From: Kluyvera sp036759925
Lineage (GTDB): Bacteria; Pseudomonadota; Gammaproteobacteria; Enterobacterales; Enterobacteriaceae
Assembly (NCBI RefSeq): GCF_036759925.1
Contig: NZ_JAPKIB010000001.1
Location: 248,001-312,000 of the forward strand
Length of the DNA stretch: 64,000 bases
Reading direction: 5' to 3'
Shown one piece after another: positions 26,103 through 34,609 of this stretch. The translations under genes were made by a program, and so were the position numbers. Below the pieces are notes generated by a model. The model ran no database searches, had not been told where the DNA came from, and saw nothing but the letters and a program-made list of their open reading frames with translations. How positions within the stretch are numbered: the first letter of the stretch is position 1; the number at the start of each line of letters is the position of its first letter.

Positions 26103-27572
26103 TTAGCCCTGCAGCAGAGACAGAACCTGCTGTGGAACCTGGTTCGCTTTAGCCAGCACGGAGTTACCGGCCTGCTGAATGATCTGCGCTTTAGACATGT
26201 TGGACACTTCGGTCGCATAGTCGGCGTCCTGAATACGGGACTGCGCTTCAGACAGGTTGGTGGTGGTGTTGTTCAGGTTGGTTACCGCGGAATCCAGACG
26301 GTTCTGAACGGCACCCAGGGAAGAACGGAATTTGTCCACTTGGGCAATTGCTTGATCCAGTTTCTCCAATGGATTCGTCGTTGCGGCTGATGCAATTTGA
26401 GTCAATGCAGTGCCATTTTTGAAATCATGTCCACTAACCTGATCAGCGGCATAATTCTTGCCTCCAACATTTACAACTGCTGTTTGCTTATCAACACCGC
26501 CAAGAGCAATAGCCCCAGTAGCCATAGTACCTGTAGAGTCAGTATATTTAACAGTATTTACATCAACAGTTGTATTGTCTGCACCGTTGTAATCAGTCTG
26601 ATATAACTTACCGTTGTAGGAGATCGCGTAACCAGCATCTGAAGCATTACCTTGGGAATCTGTAGCAGTCACTTTTACTAATGATGTATTACCCGCTGCA
26701 GCACCAGTAATTCCAGCAGCAACAAGAGTAGCTGCTGCAGTCGCCGTATTAATAACCGTACCAGTCTGATACTCTGTAACAGCACGTGCACCAGTTGGAA
26801 TGCTACCCGCAGCAACCCCAACAGTTGCTACGCCAGCACTTGTTACGGTAACTTCGTGCACACCATCATCACTAGTATTCGTTGAGCCACTAACAGTAGT
26901 ATAGTATTTACCAGTAGCATCATCGAAAGACAGAGGAGTACCTGTCGCGCTTCCGCCGAGACTGGAAACGTTAACAGTGCCAATAGTCGTGCCAGAATCG
27001 GAAAAAGTATTTTTAATGGTTGCAGTTGTAAGACTAGAAGCAGCTTGTACGTTAAAACCAGAAAGACCTAGTGTAGATGAATCGATTTTTTGCAAATTGA
27101 TGTCAATAGTCTGCCCATCGTTGGCACCAACCTGAATAGACATAGTGCCGTTTTTAGCGAGCACATTCACGCCGTTGAACTGGGTTTGGCCAGAAACGCG
27201 GTCAATTTCTGACAGACGGGATTTGATTTCGTCCTGGATGGAAGACAGATCGGAATCGGAGTTAGTACCCGTGGTCGCCTGAACGGTCAGCTCACGAACA
27301 CGCTGTAAGTTATTGTTGATTTCAGACAGAGCACCTTCGGTGGTCTGTGCAACGGAGATACCGTCGTTGGCGTTACGTGCCGCCTGAGTCAGGCCTTTAA
27401 TGTTAGAGGTGAAACGGTTAGCAATCGCCTGACCCGCTGCGTCATCCTTCGCGCTGTTGATACGCAAGCCAGAAGACAGACGCTCGATCGAACTGGACAG
27501 AGCAGACTGGTTCTTGTTGATGTTGTTCTGAGTGATCAGCGAGAGGCTGTTGGTATTAATGACTTGTGCCAT
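26103..27572 (-). CDS. fliC: Flagellin FliC
   Basis: The 489-residue filament subunit has conserved D0/D1 helices at both ends: residues 1-175 (MAQVINTNSLSLITQNN) and about 395-489 (QVLSLLQG at the end). The centre (about 176-390) is the surface-exposed variable region, rich in Thr, Ala, Gly and Ser and lacking cysteine. The DNA of this centre is visibly AT-richer and uses rarer codons than the ends, a common sign of recombination between flagellin alleles. It is secreted without a signal peptide through the flagellar export gate. Confidence 0.97.
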   Translation of the reverse strand: MAQVINTNSLSLITQNNINKNQSALSSSIERLSSGLRINSAKDDAAGQAIANRFTSNIKGLTQAARNANDGISVAQTTEGALSEINNNLQRVRELTVQATTGTNSDSDLSSIQDEIKSRLSEIDRVSGQTQFNGVNVLAKNGTMSIQVGANDGQTIDINLQKIDSSTLGLSGFNVQAASSLTTATIKNTFSDSGTTIGTVNVSSLGGSATGTPLSFDDATGKYYTTVSGSTNTSDDGVHEVTVTSAGVATVGVAAGSIPTGARAVTEYQTGTVINTATAAATLVAAGITGAAAGNTSLVKVTATDSQGNASDAGYAISYNGKLYQTDYNGADNTTVDVNTVKYTDSTGTMATGAIALGGVDKQTAVVNVGGKNYAADQVSGHDFKNGTALTQIASAATTNPLEKLDQAIAQVDKFRSSLGAVQNRLDSAVTNLNNTTTNLSEAQSRIQDADYATEVSNMSKAQIIQQAGNSVLAKANQVPQQVLSLLQG

Positions 27573-27648
27573 GATTCGTTATCCTATATTTCAAGTCGTT
27601 GATTACGTATTGGGTTTTCACCCGTCGGCTCAATCGCCGTCAAAGGTG

Positions 27649-27675
27649 TTATCGTCTGCCGTAAAACAACCTTTA
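27649..27675 (-). promoter_or_regulatory. Sigma-28 promoter of fliC
   Basis: On the minus strand TAAAGGTT, an 11-base spacer and GACGATAA fit the sigma-28 consensus TAAAGTTT-N11-GCCGATAA with few mismatches. It lies 77 bases upstream of the fliC start. Confidence 0.88.
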
Positions 27676-27768
27676 GAATTATTTTTACCAACCCCCTCTT
27701 TTTTTTAGCCGCCGAAATACTCTTTTCTGTTGCCCTTATTCTCGCCATTAAAAAAAAACAATTAAGCG

Positions 27769-27795
27769 TAAACTTTGACGCATTCAGGCCGATAA
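27769..27795 (+). promoter_or_regulatory. Sigma-28 promoter of fliDST
   Basis: TAAACTTT-N11-GCCGATAA matches the sigma-28 consensus almost exactly and ends 42 bases before the fliD start. It runs divergently from the fliC promoter. Confidence 0.93.
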
Positions 27796-27837
27796 CCCAG
27801 ACATTCATTCTACGTGTCGACACATTAAGGAATAAAA

Positions 27838-29247
27838 ATGGCAAGCATTTCTTCATTGGGGATCGGGTCCGGCCTGAAGCTGGGCGACATTCTGGATAGC
27901 CTGACCGCAGCTGAAAAAGCCACGTTAACGCCTATTACCAAACAGCAAAGCTCTTACTCCGCTAAACTCAGCGGCTACGGCACGTTGAAAAGCTCGCTGG
28001 AGGCGTTCCAGACCGCCAACACCGCGCTGTCTAAAGCGGACCTGTTTACCGCCACCACAACGGCCAGCACCACTACCGCCTTTAGCGCCACCACCACCGG
28101 CAACGCCATTGCGGGTAAATACACCATTAGCGTGACCCAGCTGGCGCAGGCGCAAACGCTGACCACCAGTAAAACGCAGGCCGACAGCAAAACAGCCATC
28201 GCCACCAGCGACAGCGTCCTGACGATTCAACAGGGCGGCGACAAAAAACCGGTGACCATTGATATCAGCGCGGCAAACTCCTCGTTAGCCGGGATCCGCG
28301 ATGCCATCAACAACGCCAAAGCGGGCGTCAGCGCCAGTATTATTAACGTCGGCGGGGCCTATCGCCTGTCGGTGACCTCGAATGACACCGGCAAAGATAA
28401 CGCCATGACGCTCAGCGTCAGCGGCGACAGCGCGCTACAAAGCTTTATGGGCTATAACGGCGTCAAAGGCGGTGACGGCAACGGGATGACCGAGAGCGTG
28501 ACGGCGCAAAACGCCAAGCTTACGGTGAACAACGTTGCGATTGAAAACAGCAGCAACACCATCAGCGATGCGCTGGAAGACATTACGCTGAACCTCAATG
28601 ATACGACTACCGGCAACCAGACGCTGACCATCACCCAGGATACGACGAAAGCGCAAGCGGCGGTAAAAGCGTGGGTGACGGCCTATAACGCCCTGCAGGA
28701 TACCTTCAGCAGCCTGACCAAATACACCGCGGTTGATCCTGGCTCCGACAGCCAAAGCACCAACAACGGCGCGTTGATTGGCGACACCACGCTGCGCACC
28801 ATTCAGACCCAGCTCAAGAGCGCGCTGAGCAATACGCTAAGTTCTTCTACTTACAAAACGCTGGCCCAGATTGGTGTCACTTCTGACCCAAGTACCGGCC
28901 AACTGGAAGTCGATGACGACAAACTCAGCGCCGCGCTGAAAAAAGATTCCTCCGCCGTTGGCACCCTGATCGTCGGCGACGGTAAAAAAACCGGCATCAC
29001 CACCACCATCGGCAGCAACCTGACCAGCTGGCTTTCCAGCACCGGGATCATTCAGGCGGCCAAAGATGGCGTCAGCAAAACGCTGAACAAACTGACCAAA
29101 GACTATAACGCCGCCAGCGATCTGATCGATCAGAAGGTCGCCCGTTATAAAGACCAATTTACCCAACTGGACGTGCTGATGACCTCGTTAAATAACACCA
29201 GCAGCTATTTAACGCAGCAGTTCGAATCCACCAGCAGTTCCAAGTAA
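27838..29247 (+). CDS. fliD: Filament cap protein FliD
   Basis: The 469-residue hook-associated protein 2 forms a pentameric cap that inserts flagellin at the filament tip. The N-terminal FliD_N domain (SSLGIGSGL onward) and the C-terminal coiled coil (LNKLTKDYNAASDLIDQKVARYKDQF) are conserved. The middle is Thr/Ser/Asp-rich and variable. It is first in fliDST. Confidence 0.96.
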   Translation: MASISSLGIGSGLKLGDILDSLTAAEKATLTPITKQQSSYSAKLSGYGTLKSSLEAFQTANTALSKADLFTATTTASTTTAFSATTTGNAIAGKYTISVTQLAQAQTLTTSKTQADSKTAIATSDSVLTIQQGGDKKPVTIDISAANSSLAGIRDAINNAKAGVSASIINVGGAYRLSVTSNDTGKDNAMTLSVSGDSALQSFMGYNGVKGGDGNGMTESVTAQNAKLTVNNVAIENSSNTISDALEDITLNLNDTTTGNQTLTITQDTTKAQAAVKAWVTAYNALQDTFSSLTKYTAVDPGSDSQSTNNGALIGDTTLRTIQTQLKSALSNTLSSSTYKTLAQIGVTSDPSTGQLEVDDDKLSAALKKDSSAVGTLIVGDGKKTGITTTIGSNLTSWLSSTGIIQAAKDGVSKTLNKLTKDYNAASDLIDQKVARYKDQFTQLDVLMTSLNNTSSYLTQQFESTSSSK

Positions 29248-29271
29248 TCATTCTTAACCAGGAGAGACATC

Positions 29272-29682
29272 ATGTACGGGGCAAAAGGTACGCAGGCCTA
29301 CGCACAGATTGGAGTAGAAAGCGCAGTGATGAGCGCCAGCCAACAGCAGCTTGTCAGCATGCTGTTCGACGGCGCACTCAGCGCGCTGATCCGCGCCCGC
29401 CTGTTTATGCAGGACGGTAATCTGCAGGGGAAAGGGCTTTCCTTGTCGAAGGCAATCAACATCATCGAAAACGGCCTGAAAATCGGTCTGGATGAAGAGA
29501 GCCGCGATGAACTGACGCAGAATCTGTTATCGCTCTACGCCTATATGGTGAGACGACTTCTGCAGGCTAATCTGCACAACGACACGGGCGCCGTTGAAGA
29601 GGTGGAAAATCTCATGCGCAATATCGCCGATGCCTGGAAGGAATCCCTCCTTACGCCTAATTTGATTCAGGACGCCGTCTAA
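29272..29682 (+). CDS. fliS: Flagellin export chaperone FliS
   Basis: The 136-residue helical chaperone binds the C-terminus of flagellin and prevents premature assembly. The family start MYGAKGTQAYAQI and the surface helix SQQQLVSMLFDGAL are intact. It lies 25 bases after fliD with a good AGGAGAG site and overlaps fliT by one base (TAATG). Confidence 0.96.
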   Translation: MYGAKGTQAYAQIGVESAVMSASQQQLVSMLFDGALSALIRARLFMQDGNLQGKGLSLSKAINIIENGLKIGLDEESRDELTQNLLSLYAYMVRRLLQANLHNDTGAVEEVENLMRNIADAWKESLLTPNLIQDAV

Positions 29683-30056
29683 TGAGCTATGCACCGCACC
29701 TTTATCTCGCGTACCAACACCTGGTTGAAAAAAGCAACAGGATGCTACGGCTTGCTACGGAAGGACTGTGGGATGAACTGATTGCCAGTGAAATGGAGTA
29801 CGTTAATGCGGTGCAAAAGATTGCTCAATTAACCCAGACCAGTGAACCGACCGACCCGGTTCAGGAACAGCTTCGTCCGCTGCTGCGCACGGTACTGGAT
29901 AATGAAAACACCGTAAAACGTCTGCTACAGGCGCGCATGGATGAGCTAGCCAAACTGGTAGGACAATCGTCGATGCAAAAATCGGTGATGTCGACCTATG
30001 GTAAACAGGGGGGCCAGGTGCTGGTACCTCAGGACAATGTCGACCTGAACCATTAA
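29682..30056 (+). CDS. fliT: FliD chaperone and FlhDC antagonist FliT
   Basis: The 124-residue helical protein matches FliT in length and place. It keeps FliD soluble before export and, when free, binds FlhC to reduce class 2 transcription. Translation is coupled to fliS. It is followed by a GC-rich hairpin, not by amyA as in E. coli. Confidence 0.93.
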   Translation: MSYAPHLYLAYQHLVEKSNRMLRLATEGLWDELIASEMEYVNAVQKIAQLTQTSEPTDPVQEQLRPLLRTVLDNENTVKRLLQARMDELAKLVGQSSMQKSVMSTYGKQGGQVLVPQDNVDLNH

Positions 30057-30062
30057 CAGGGT

Positions 30063-30092
30063 TCGCTCCGGCAACGACTCGCGCCGGAGCGA
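30063..30092. terminator. Hairpin between convergent fliT and yedD
   Basis: TCGCTCCGGC pairs with GCCGGAGCGA around ten bases. It fills the 43-base gap between the two stop codons and has no T run. A bidirectional terminator is likely. Confidence 0.6.
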
Positions 30093-30099
30093 CAGCGCC

Positions 30100-30513
30100 T
30101 TACGGCAAGGTGGAGAGCAGCGGCGCTTTGGTCAGCGCAGCCGCGCATTCTACCGTTGGGCGATCGACGCGCTGGAGCGTCATGCCATCATATTTCAACG
30201 TATTACTGTCACGCTCCACCGCATAGACATCGAGCTTATTGGTGACGTTATAGACGTCCGCATCGCGCAGCATCAGTTTCCCCGGAACCGCAATCACACG
30301 CTGCCACTGACGACAGTCCAGAGTATCGCCGTCACGAGTGACAATCAGGCTGCCCATCGCCTCGGGGCTCACCAGCGCGCTTTGCGGGCCAACCGACTGC
30401 CAGTACCCTGCCAGCCCCGCCGGTGCCGGTGCTTTTACCACGGCGGAGTAATCGGTGATCTGCGCACAACCTGCCAGCGTTAACAGCGCCGCCACAATGG
30501 CTAATTTTTTCAT
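30100..30513 (-). CDS. yedD: YedD lipoprotein
   Basis: The ATG at 30513 (MKKLAIV) gives 137 residues, the E. coli length. A lipobox LAGC ends the signal at residue 16. The mature protein keeps the family stretches LVSPEA-GSLIV and DTLDCRQWQRVIAVPGK. The role is unknown; an envelope location is expected. Confidence 0.9.
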   Translation of the reverse strand: MKKLAIVAALLTLAGCAQITDYSAVVKAPAPAGLAGYWQSVGPQSALVSPEAMGSLIVTRDGDTLDCRQWQRVIAVPGKLMLRDADVYNVTNKLDVYAVERDSNTLKYDGMTLQRVDRPTVECAAALTKAPLLSTLP

Positions 30514-30647
30514 TATTCGTCCTGTTCCGGGAGAAAAAAACAGAAACATTATAGCGTTAAACCGACTACCGTTTCACGGTAATTGACGATTGGCGTGGGG
30601 GTTTTAGCGATGAAAGGAAAAAGTCAGAAAGGGAAATGGCCGTTGTT

Positions 30648-30725
30648 GGCCGGATAAGCAAAGCGCCATCCGGCATAACCTGAGCACATTGTCGGATGGC
30701 GGCATAAACGCCTTATCCGGCCTGC
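30648..30725. repeat. REP pair (BIME-like)
   Basis: Two palindromic units in opposite orientation, GGCCGGATAAG to CCATCCGGC (30648-30674) and GTCGGATGGCG to TTATCCGGCC (30691-30722), form a BIME-type element between yedD and fliE. Such units bind IHF, gyrase or Pol I in E. coli and protect mRNA ends. Confidence 0.8.
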
Positions 30726-30735
30726 CGATTCAATA

Positions 30736-31047
30736 TTAAACCTGCATCGCCATCACGTCCTGGTAGGCACTCACCAGCTTATTGCGCACCTGTATCCCCA
30801 TCTGCAGCGAGACCGACGCTTTTTGCAAGTCGGTCATCACATCGTTCAGCGCGATGCCTGGTTCACCCAGCGAAAACTTCTCCGCCTGCGCCTTCGCGCT
30901 GTTTTGCGTTTCGCTCACCCGATCCAACGCGGCGTGAAGCTGCCCGGCAAAGCTGATGCTTGGTTGCGTATCCACGCTCTGATTGCGCGCCATCGCCGCC
31001 GTTGACTGCAGCTGTGACAGAACACCTTCAATACCCTGAATCGCCAT
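30736..31047 (-). CDS. fliE: Flagellar hook-basal body protein FliE
   Basis: The 103-residue protein links the MS ring to the rod and is exported early. The family start MAIQGIEGVLSQLQ and end LVSAYQDVMAMQV are conserved. It is a single gene divergent from fliF, as in E. coli. Confidence 0.96.
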   Translation of the reverse strand: MAIQGIEGVLSQLQSTAAMARNQSVDTQPSISFAGQLHAALDRVSETQNSAKAQAEKFSLGEPGIALNDVMTDLQKASVSLQMGIQVRNKLVSAYQDVMAMQV

Positions 31048-31104
31048 ATGAACTCCCGGATTGTATTTAACCTGGGAACGAGCTTACCAGTTTGTCAATA
31101 AGAT

Positions 31105-31147
31105 AAAGGCGCTAAATAGCACCATAAAAACGGGTTATTTGGCCCAT
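31105..31147. promoter_or_regulatory. FlhDC box between fliE and fliF
   Basis: AAAGGCGCTAAATAGC (31105-31120) and the inverted partner GTTATTTGGCCCAT (31134-31147) match the two halves of the FlhD4C2 site, with about 11 bases between the cores. It can activate both divergent class 2 promoters. Confidence 0.7.
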
Positions 31148-31262
31148 CAAAAATCCTAAAGGAACAAATAATGGCATAGCTATCTTTATGTGTTCTGACC
31201 TGGGAGTCTGCTTTGTTTTCGTTAACGTTTAACGCCATTGATCAGGATCGACGAGGTGTGCA

Positions 31263-32930
31263 ATGAGCGCGAGTGCTACGGCTACGCCACAAAATAAAAC
31301 CGTAGAGTGGGTCAACCGCCTGCGCGCGAATCCTAAAATTCCACTGATGGTCGTCAGCGCGGCAGCGGTGGCCGTATTGGTGGCGATGGTGCTGTGGGCC
31401 AAATCCCCGGACTATCGCACGCTGTTCAGCAACCTGTCCGATCAGGACGGTGGCGCTATCGTCACGCAGTTAACCCAGATGAACGTCCCCTACCGCTTTG
31501 CCGATAACGGCGGCGCGCTGGAAGTGCCCGCAGATAAAGTTCACGAACTGCGTCTGCGTCTGGCGCAGATCGGCCTGCCGAAGGGCGGTGCGGTCGGCTT
31601 TGAACTGCTCGATCAGGAAAAATTCGGCATCAGCCAGTTCAGCGAGCAGGTGAACTACCAGCGCGCGCTGGAAGGCGAACTGGCTCGTACCATTGAAACC
31701 CTCGGCCCGGTGAAAAGCGCCCGCGTGCATTTAGCCATGCCGAAGCCGTCGCTGTTCGTGCGTGAACAAAAATCCCCTTCCGCCTCCATCACCGTCAACC
31801 TGGAACCGGGCCGCGCGCTCGATGAAGGCCAGATTTCTGCCGTGGTGCATCTGGTTTCCAGCGCCGTCGCAGGTTTACCGCCGGGTAACGTGACGCTGGT
31901 CGATCAGGGTGGTCACCTGCTGACGCAATCCAATACTAACGCCCGCGACCTCAACGATGCGCAGCTGAAATACACCGCCGACGTAGAAGGCCGCGTTCAG
32001 CGCCGCATAGAAGCGATTCTGGGGCCGATTGTGGGCAACGGCAACGTCCACGCGCAGGTTACCGCCCAGCTCAACTTCGACAATAAAGAGCAAACCGACG
32101 AGCAGTATCGCCCGAACGGCGATGCCAGCCAGGCGGCGGTGCGTTCCCGTCAGGTCAGCGAAAGCGACCAGGTGGGCAGCCCTTATCCGGGCGGCGTACC
32201 GGGCGCGTTAGCCAATACGCCAGCCCCTGCGCCTGCCGCACCGATTGCGACGCCGCCTGCCAATCAGGCCAACGGCCAGACCGCCGCGAACCGGACCACC
32301 ACCACCGGCCCGCGTAATACGCAGCGTAATGAAACCAGCAACTACGAACTTGACCGCACCATCATGCACACCAAAAAGAACGTCGGCGATGTCCAGCGTC
32401 TGTCGGTGGCTGTGGTGGTCAACTATCGTAATCTGCCGGACGGTAAACCGCTGCCGCTGACCAGCGATCAGATGAAGCAGATTGAAGATCTCACCCGCGA
32501 GGCGATGGGCTTCTCCACCACCCGTGGCGATACCCTGAACGTGGTCAACTCGCCGTTTAACGAAACCGAAGAAAGCGGTGGCGAACTGCCGTTCTGGAAG
32601 CAGCAGTCGTTTATCGATCAGCTGTTGTCCGCCGGTCGTTGGTTACTGGTGCTGATTGTCGCCTGGCTGCTGTGGCGTAAAGCCATTAAACCGCAGCTCC
32701 AGCGCCGCGAAGCCATCGCGCTGGCAGCCGCCGAACAGACGAAAGTCCGGCAGGAAACGCAGCAAGCCGTTGAGGTTCGCCTCAGCAAAGATGAGCAGAC
32801 GCAGCAGCGCCGCGCTAACCAGCGCCTGGGGGCTGAGGTCATGAGCCAACGTATCCGCGAAATGTCTGATAACGATCCGCGCGTCGTGGCGCTGGTCATT
32901 CGCCAATGGATGAATAACGACCATGAGTAA
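31263..32930 (+). CDS. fliF: MS-ring protein FliF
   Basis: The 555-residue inner-membrane protein builds the MS ring on which the flagellum assembles. It has a first helix (about 25-46), a YscJ-type ring domain (about 47-220), a proline- and alanine-rich linker near 320-350, a second helix (about 450-470) and a cytoplasmic FliG-binding tail. It opens fliFGHIJK and overlaps fliG by eight bases. Confidence 0.97.
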   Translation: MSASATATPQNKTVEWVNRLRANPKIPLMVVSAAAVAVLVAMVLWAKSPDYRTLFSNLSDQDGGAIVTQLTQMNVPYRFADNGGALEVPADKVHELRLRLAQIGLPKGGAVGFELLDQEKFGISQFSEQVNYQRALEGELARTIETLGPVKSARVHLAMPKPSLFVREQKSPSASITVNLEPGRALDEGQISAVVHLVSSAVAGLPPGNVTLVDQGGHLLTQSNTNARDLNDAQLKYTADVEGRVQRRIEAILGPIVGNGNVHAQVTAQLNFDNKEQTDEQYRPNGDASQAAVRSRQVSESDQVGSPYPGGVPGALANTPAPAPAAPIATPPANQANGQTAANRTTTTGPRNTQRNETSNYELDRTIMHTKKNVGDVQRLSVAVVVNYRNLPDGKPLPLTSDQMKQIEDLTREAMGFSTTRGDTLNVVNSPFNETEESGGELPFWKQQSFIDQLLSAGRWLLVLIVAWLLWRKAIKPQLQRREAIALAAAEQTKVRQETQQAVEVRLSKDEQTQQRRANQRLGAEVMSQRIREMSDNDPRVVALVIRQWMNNDHE

Positions 32931-33918
32931 CCTGACCGGAACCGATAAAAGCGTCATTCTGCTGATGACGATTGGCGAAGACCGCGCGGCGGAGGTGTTC
33001 AAGCACCTCAGCACCCGTGAAGTACAGCAGCTCAGTACCGCGATGGCGGGCGTGAAACAGATCTCCAATCAGCAGTTGACCGAGGTACTGGCGGAGTTTG
33101 AGCAAGAGGCCGAGCAGTTCGCGGCGCTGAGCGTCAACGCCAACGAATATCTGCGTACGGTGCTGGTGAAAGCGCTGGGCGAAGAGCGTGCCGCCAGCCT
33201 GCTGGAGGATATTCTCGAAACCCGCGAAACCACCAGCGGCATCGAAACGCTCAACTTTATGGAGCCGCAGAGCGCCGCCGATATTATCCGCGACGAACAC
33301 CCGCAGATTATCGCCACCATCCTCGTGCACCTCAAACGCGCTCAGGCGGCGGATATTCTGGCGCTGTTCGACGAACGTCTGCGTCACGATGTGATGCTGC
33401 GTATCGCCACCTTCGGCGGCGTGCAGCCAGCGGCGCTGGCGGAACTGACCGAAGTGCTGAACAACCTGCTCGACGGCCAGAACCTCAAGCGCAGCAAAAT
33501 GGGCGGCGTGAGAACGGCGGCCGAAATTATCAACCTGATGAAAACGCAGCAGGAAGAAGCGGTTATCACCGCGGTTCGCGAATTCGACGGCGATCTGGCG
33601 CAGAAAATCATCGACGAGATGTTCCTGTTCGAGAATCTGGTCGAGGTCGACGATCGCAGCATCCAGCGCCTGCTGCAGGAAGTGGACTCCGAATCGCTGC
33701 TTATTGCCCTCAAAGGCTCCGAGCCGCCGTTGCGCGAGAAGTTCCTGCGCAATATGTCCCAGCGTGCTGCCGACATTCTGCGCGACGACCTGGCCAACCG
33801 TGGCCCGGTCCGTCTGTCTCAGGTCGAGAACGAACAGAAAGCCATCCTGCTTATTGTGCGTCGTCTGGCCGAAACCGGCGAGATGGTGATTGGCAGCGGA
33901 GACGACACCTATGTCTGA
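32923..33918 (+). CDS. fliG: Motor switch protein FliG
   Basis: The 331-residue rotor protein touches the MotA stator through charged residues in its C-terminal domain (about 240-331; EDVDDRS-type surface VEVDDRSIQRLLQEVD). The N-terminal part binds FliF and the middle part binds FliM. The start overlaps fliF and the end overlaps fliH by eight bases each, indicating coupled translation. Confidence 0.97.
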   Translation: MSNLTGTDKSVILLMTIGEDRAAEVFKHLSTREVQQLSTAMAGVKQISNQQLTEVLAEFEQEAEQFAALSVNANEYLRTVLVKALGEERAASLLEDILETRETTSGIETLNFMEPQSAADIIRDEHPQIIATILVHLKRAQAADILALFDERLRHDVMLRIATFGGVQPAALAELTEVLNNLLDGQNLKRSKMGGVRTAAEIINLMKTQQEEAVITAVREFDGDLAQKIIDEMFLFENLVEVDDRSIQRLLQEVDSESLLIALKGSEPPLREKFLRNMSQRAADILRDDLANRGPVRLSQVENEQKAILLIVRRLAETGEMVIGSGDDTYV

Positions 33919-34609
33919 TACCACGCCGTGGAAAGTCTGGCAGCCTGACGATCTCTCGCCGCCGATGGAGATGGAGTTTACCCCGCTCTCCCTCGACGAG
34001 CCGAGTGAAGAGCAGGAGGAGATCTCCGCCGAACAGCTGCAACAGCAGCAGTTGGCTCAGCTGCAGATTCAGGCCCACGAACAGGGTTACCAGGCCGGGC
34101 TGCGTGAAGGTCACGCCGCCGGTCAGCAGCAGGGCTATCAGGAGGGTCTGGCGCAGGGGCTCGAACAGGGCCTGGTGCAGGCCAAACAGGAGCAGGCCCC
34201 TATTCACGCCCGGATGCAGCAGTTGGCAAGCGAGTTTCAGCATACGCTGGATACCCTCGACAGCGTGATTGCTTCGCGCCTGATGCAGATGGCGCTGGAA
34301 GCGGCGCGACAGATTGTCGGCCAGGTACCGGTGGTGGATAACACCGCGCTGATTAAGCAGATTCAGGCGCTGTTGCAGCAGGAGCCACTGTTCAGCGGCA
34401 AGCCGCAGCTGCGCGTTAGCCCGGAAGATTTACCGCGCGTTGAAGAGATGCTCGGCGCCACGCTCAACCTGCACGGCTGGCGGCTGCGCGGCGACCCAAC
34501 GCTGCACCCTGGCGGCTGCAAAGTCTCCGCTGATGAAGGCGATCTCGATGCCAGCGTAGCCACGCGATGGCAGGAACTGTGCCGCCTGGCGGCACCGGGA
34601 GCCTGCTGA
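33911..34609 (+). CDS. fliH: Export ATPase regulator FliH
   Basis: The ATG at 33911 gives 232 residues as in E. coli (about 228). Residues 59-87 contain eight glycines exactly four apart (G59, 63, 67, 71, 75, 79, 83, 87), the long GxxxG repeat known in FliH. The N-terminus binds FliN and the export gate, and the C-terminus (about 120-232) dimerises and inhibits FliI. A Gln-rich stretch precedes the repeat. Confidence 0.95.
   Translation: MSDTTPWKVWQPDDLSPPMEMEFTPLSLDEPSEEQEEISAEQLQQQQLAQLQIQAHEQGYQAGLREGHAAGQQQGYQEGLAQGLEQGLVQAKQEQAPIHARMQQLASEFQHTLDTLDSVIASRLMQMALEAARQIVGQVPVVDNTALIKQIQALLQQEPLFSGKPQLRVSPEDLPRVEEMLGATLNLHGWRLRGDPTLHPGGCKVSADEGDLDASVATRWQELCRLAAPGAC

Noticed and set aside
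32896..33924. 342-codon frame antisense to fliG
   Set aside because: It is a shadow of the high-GC fliG gene, with no homologue features and no promoter or ribosome site.
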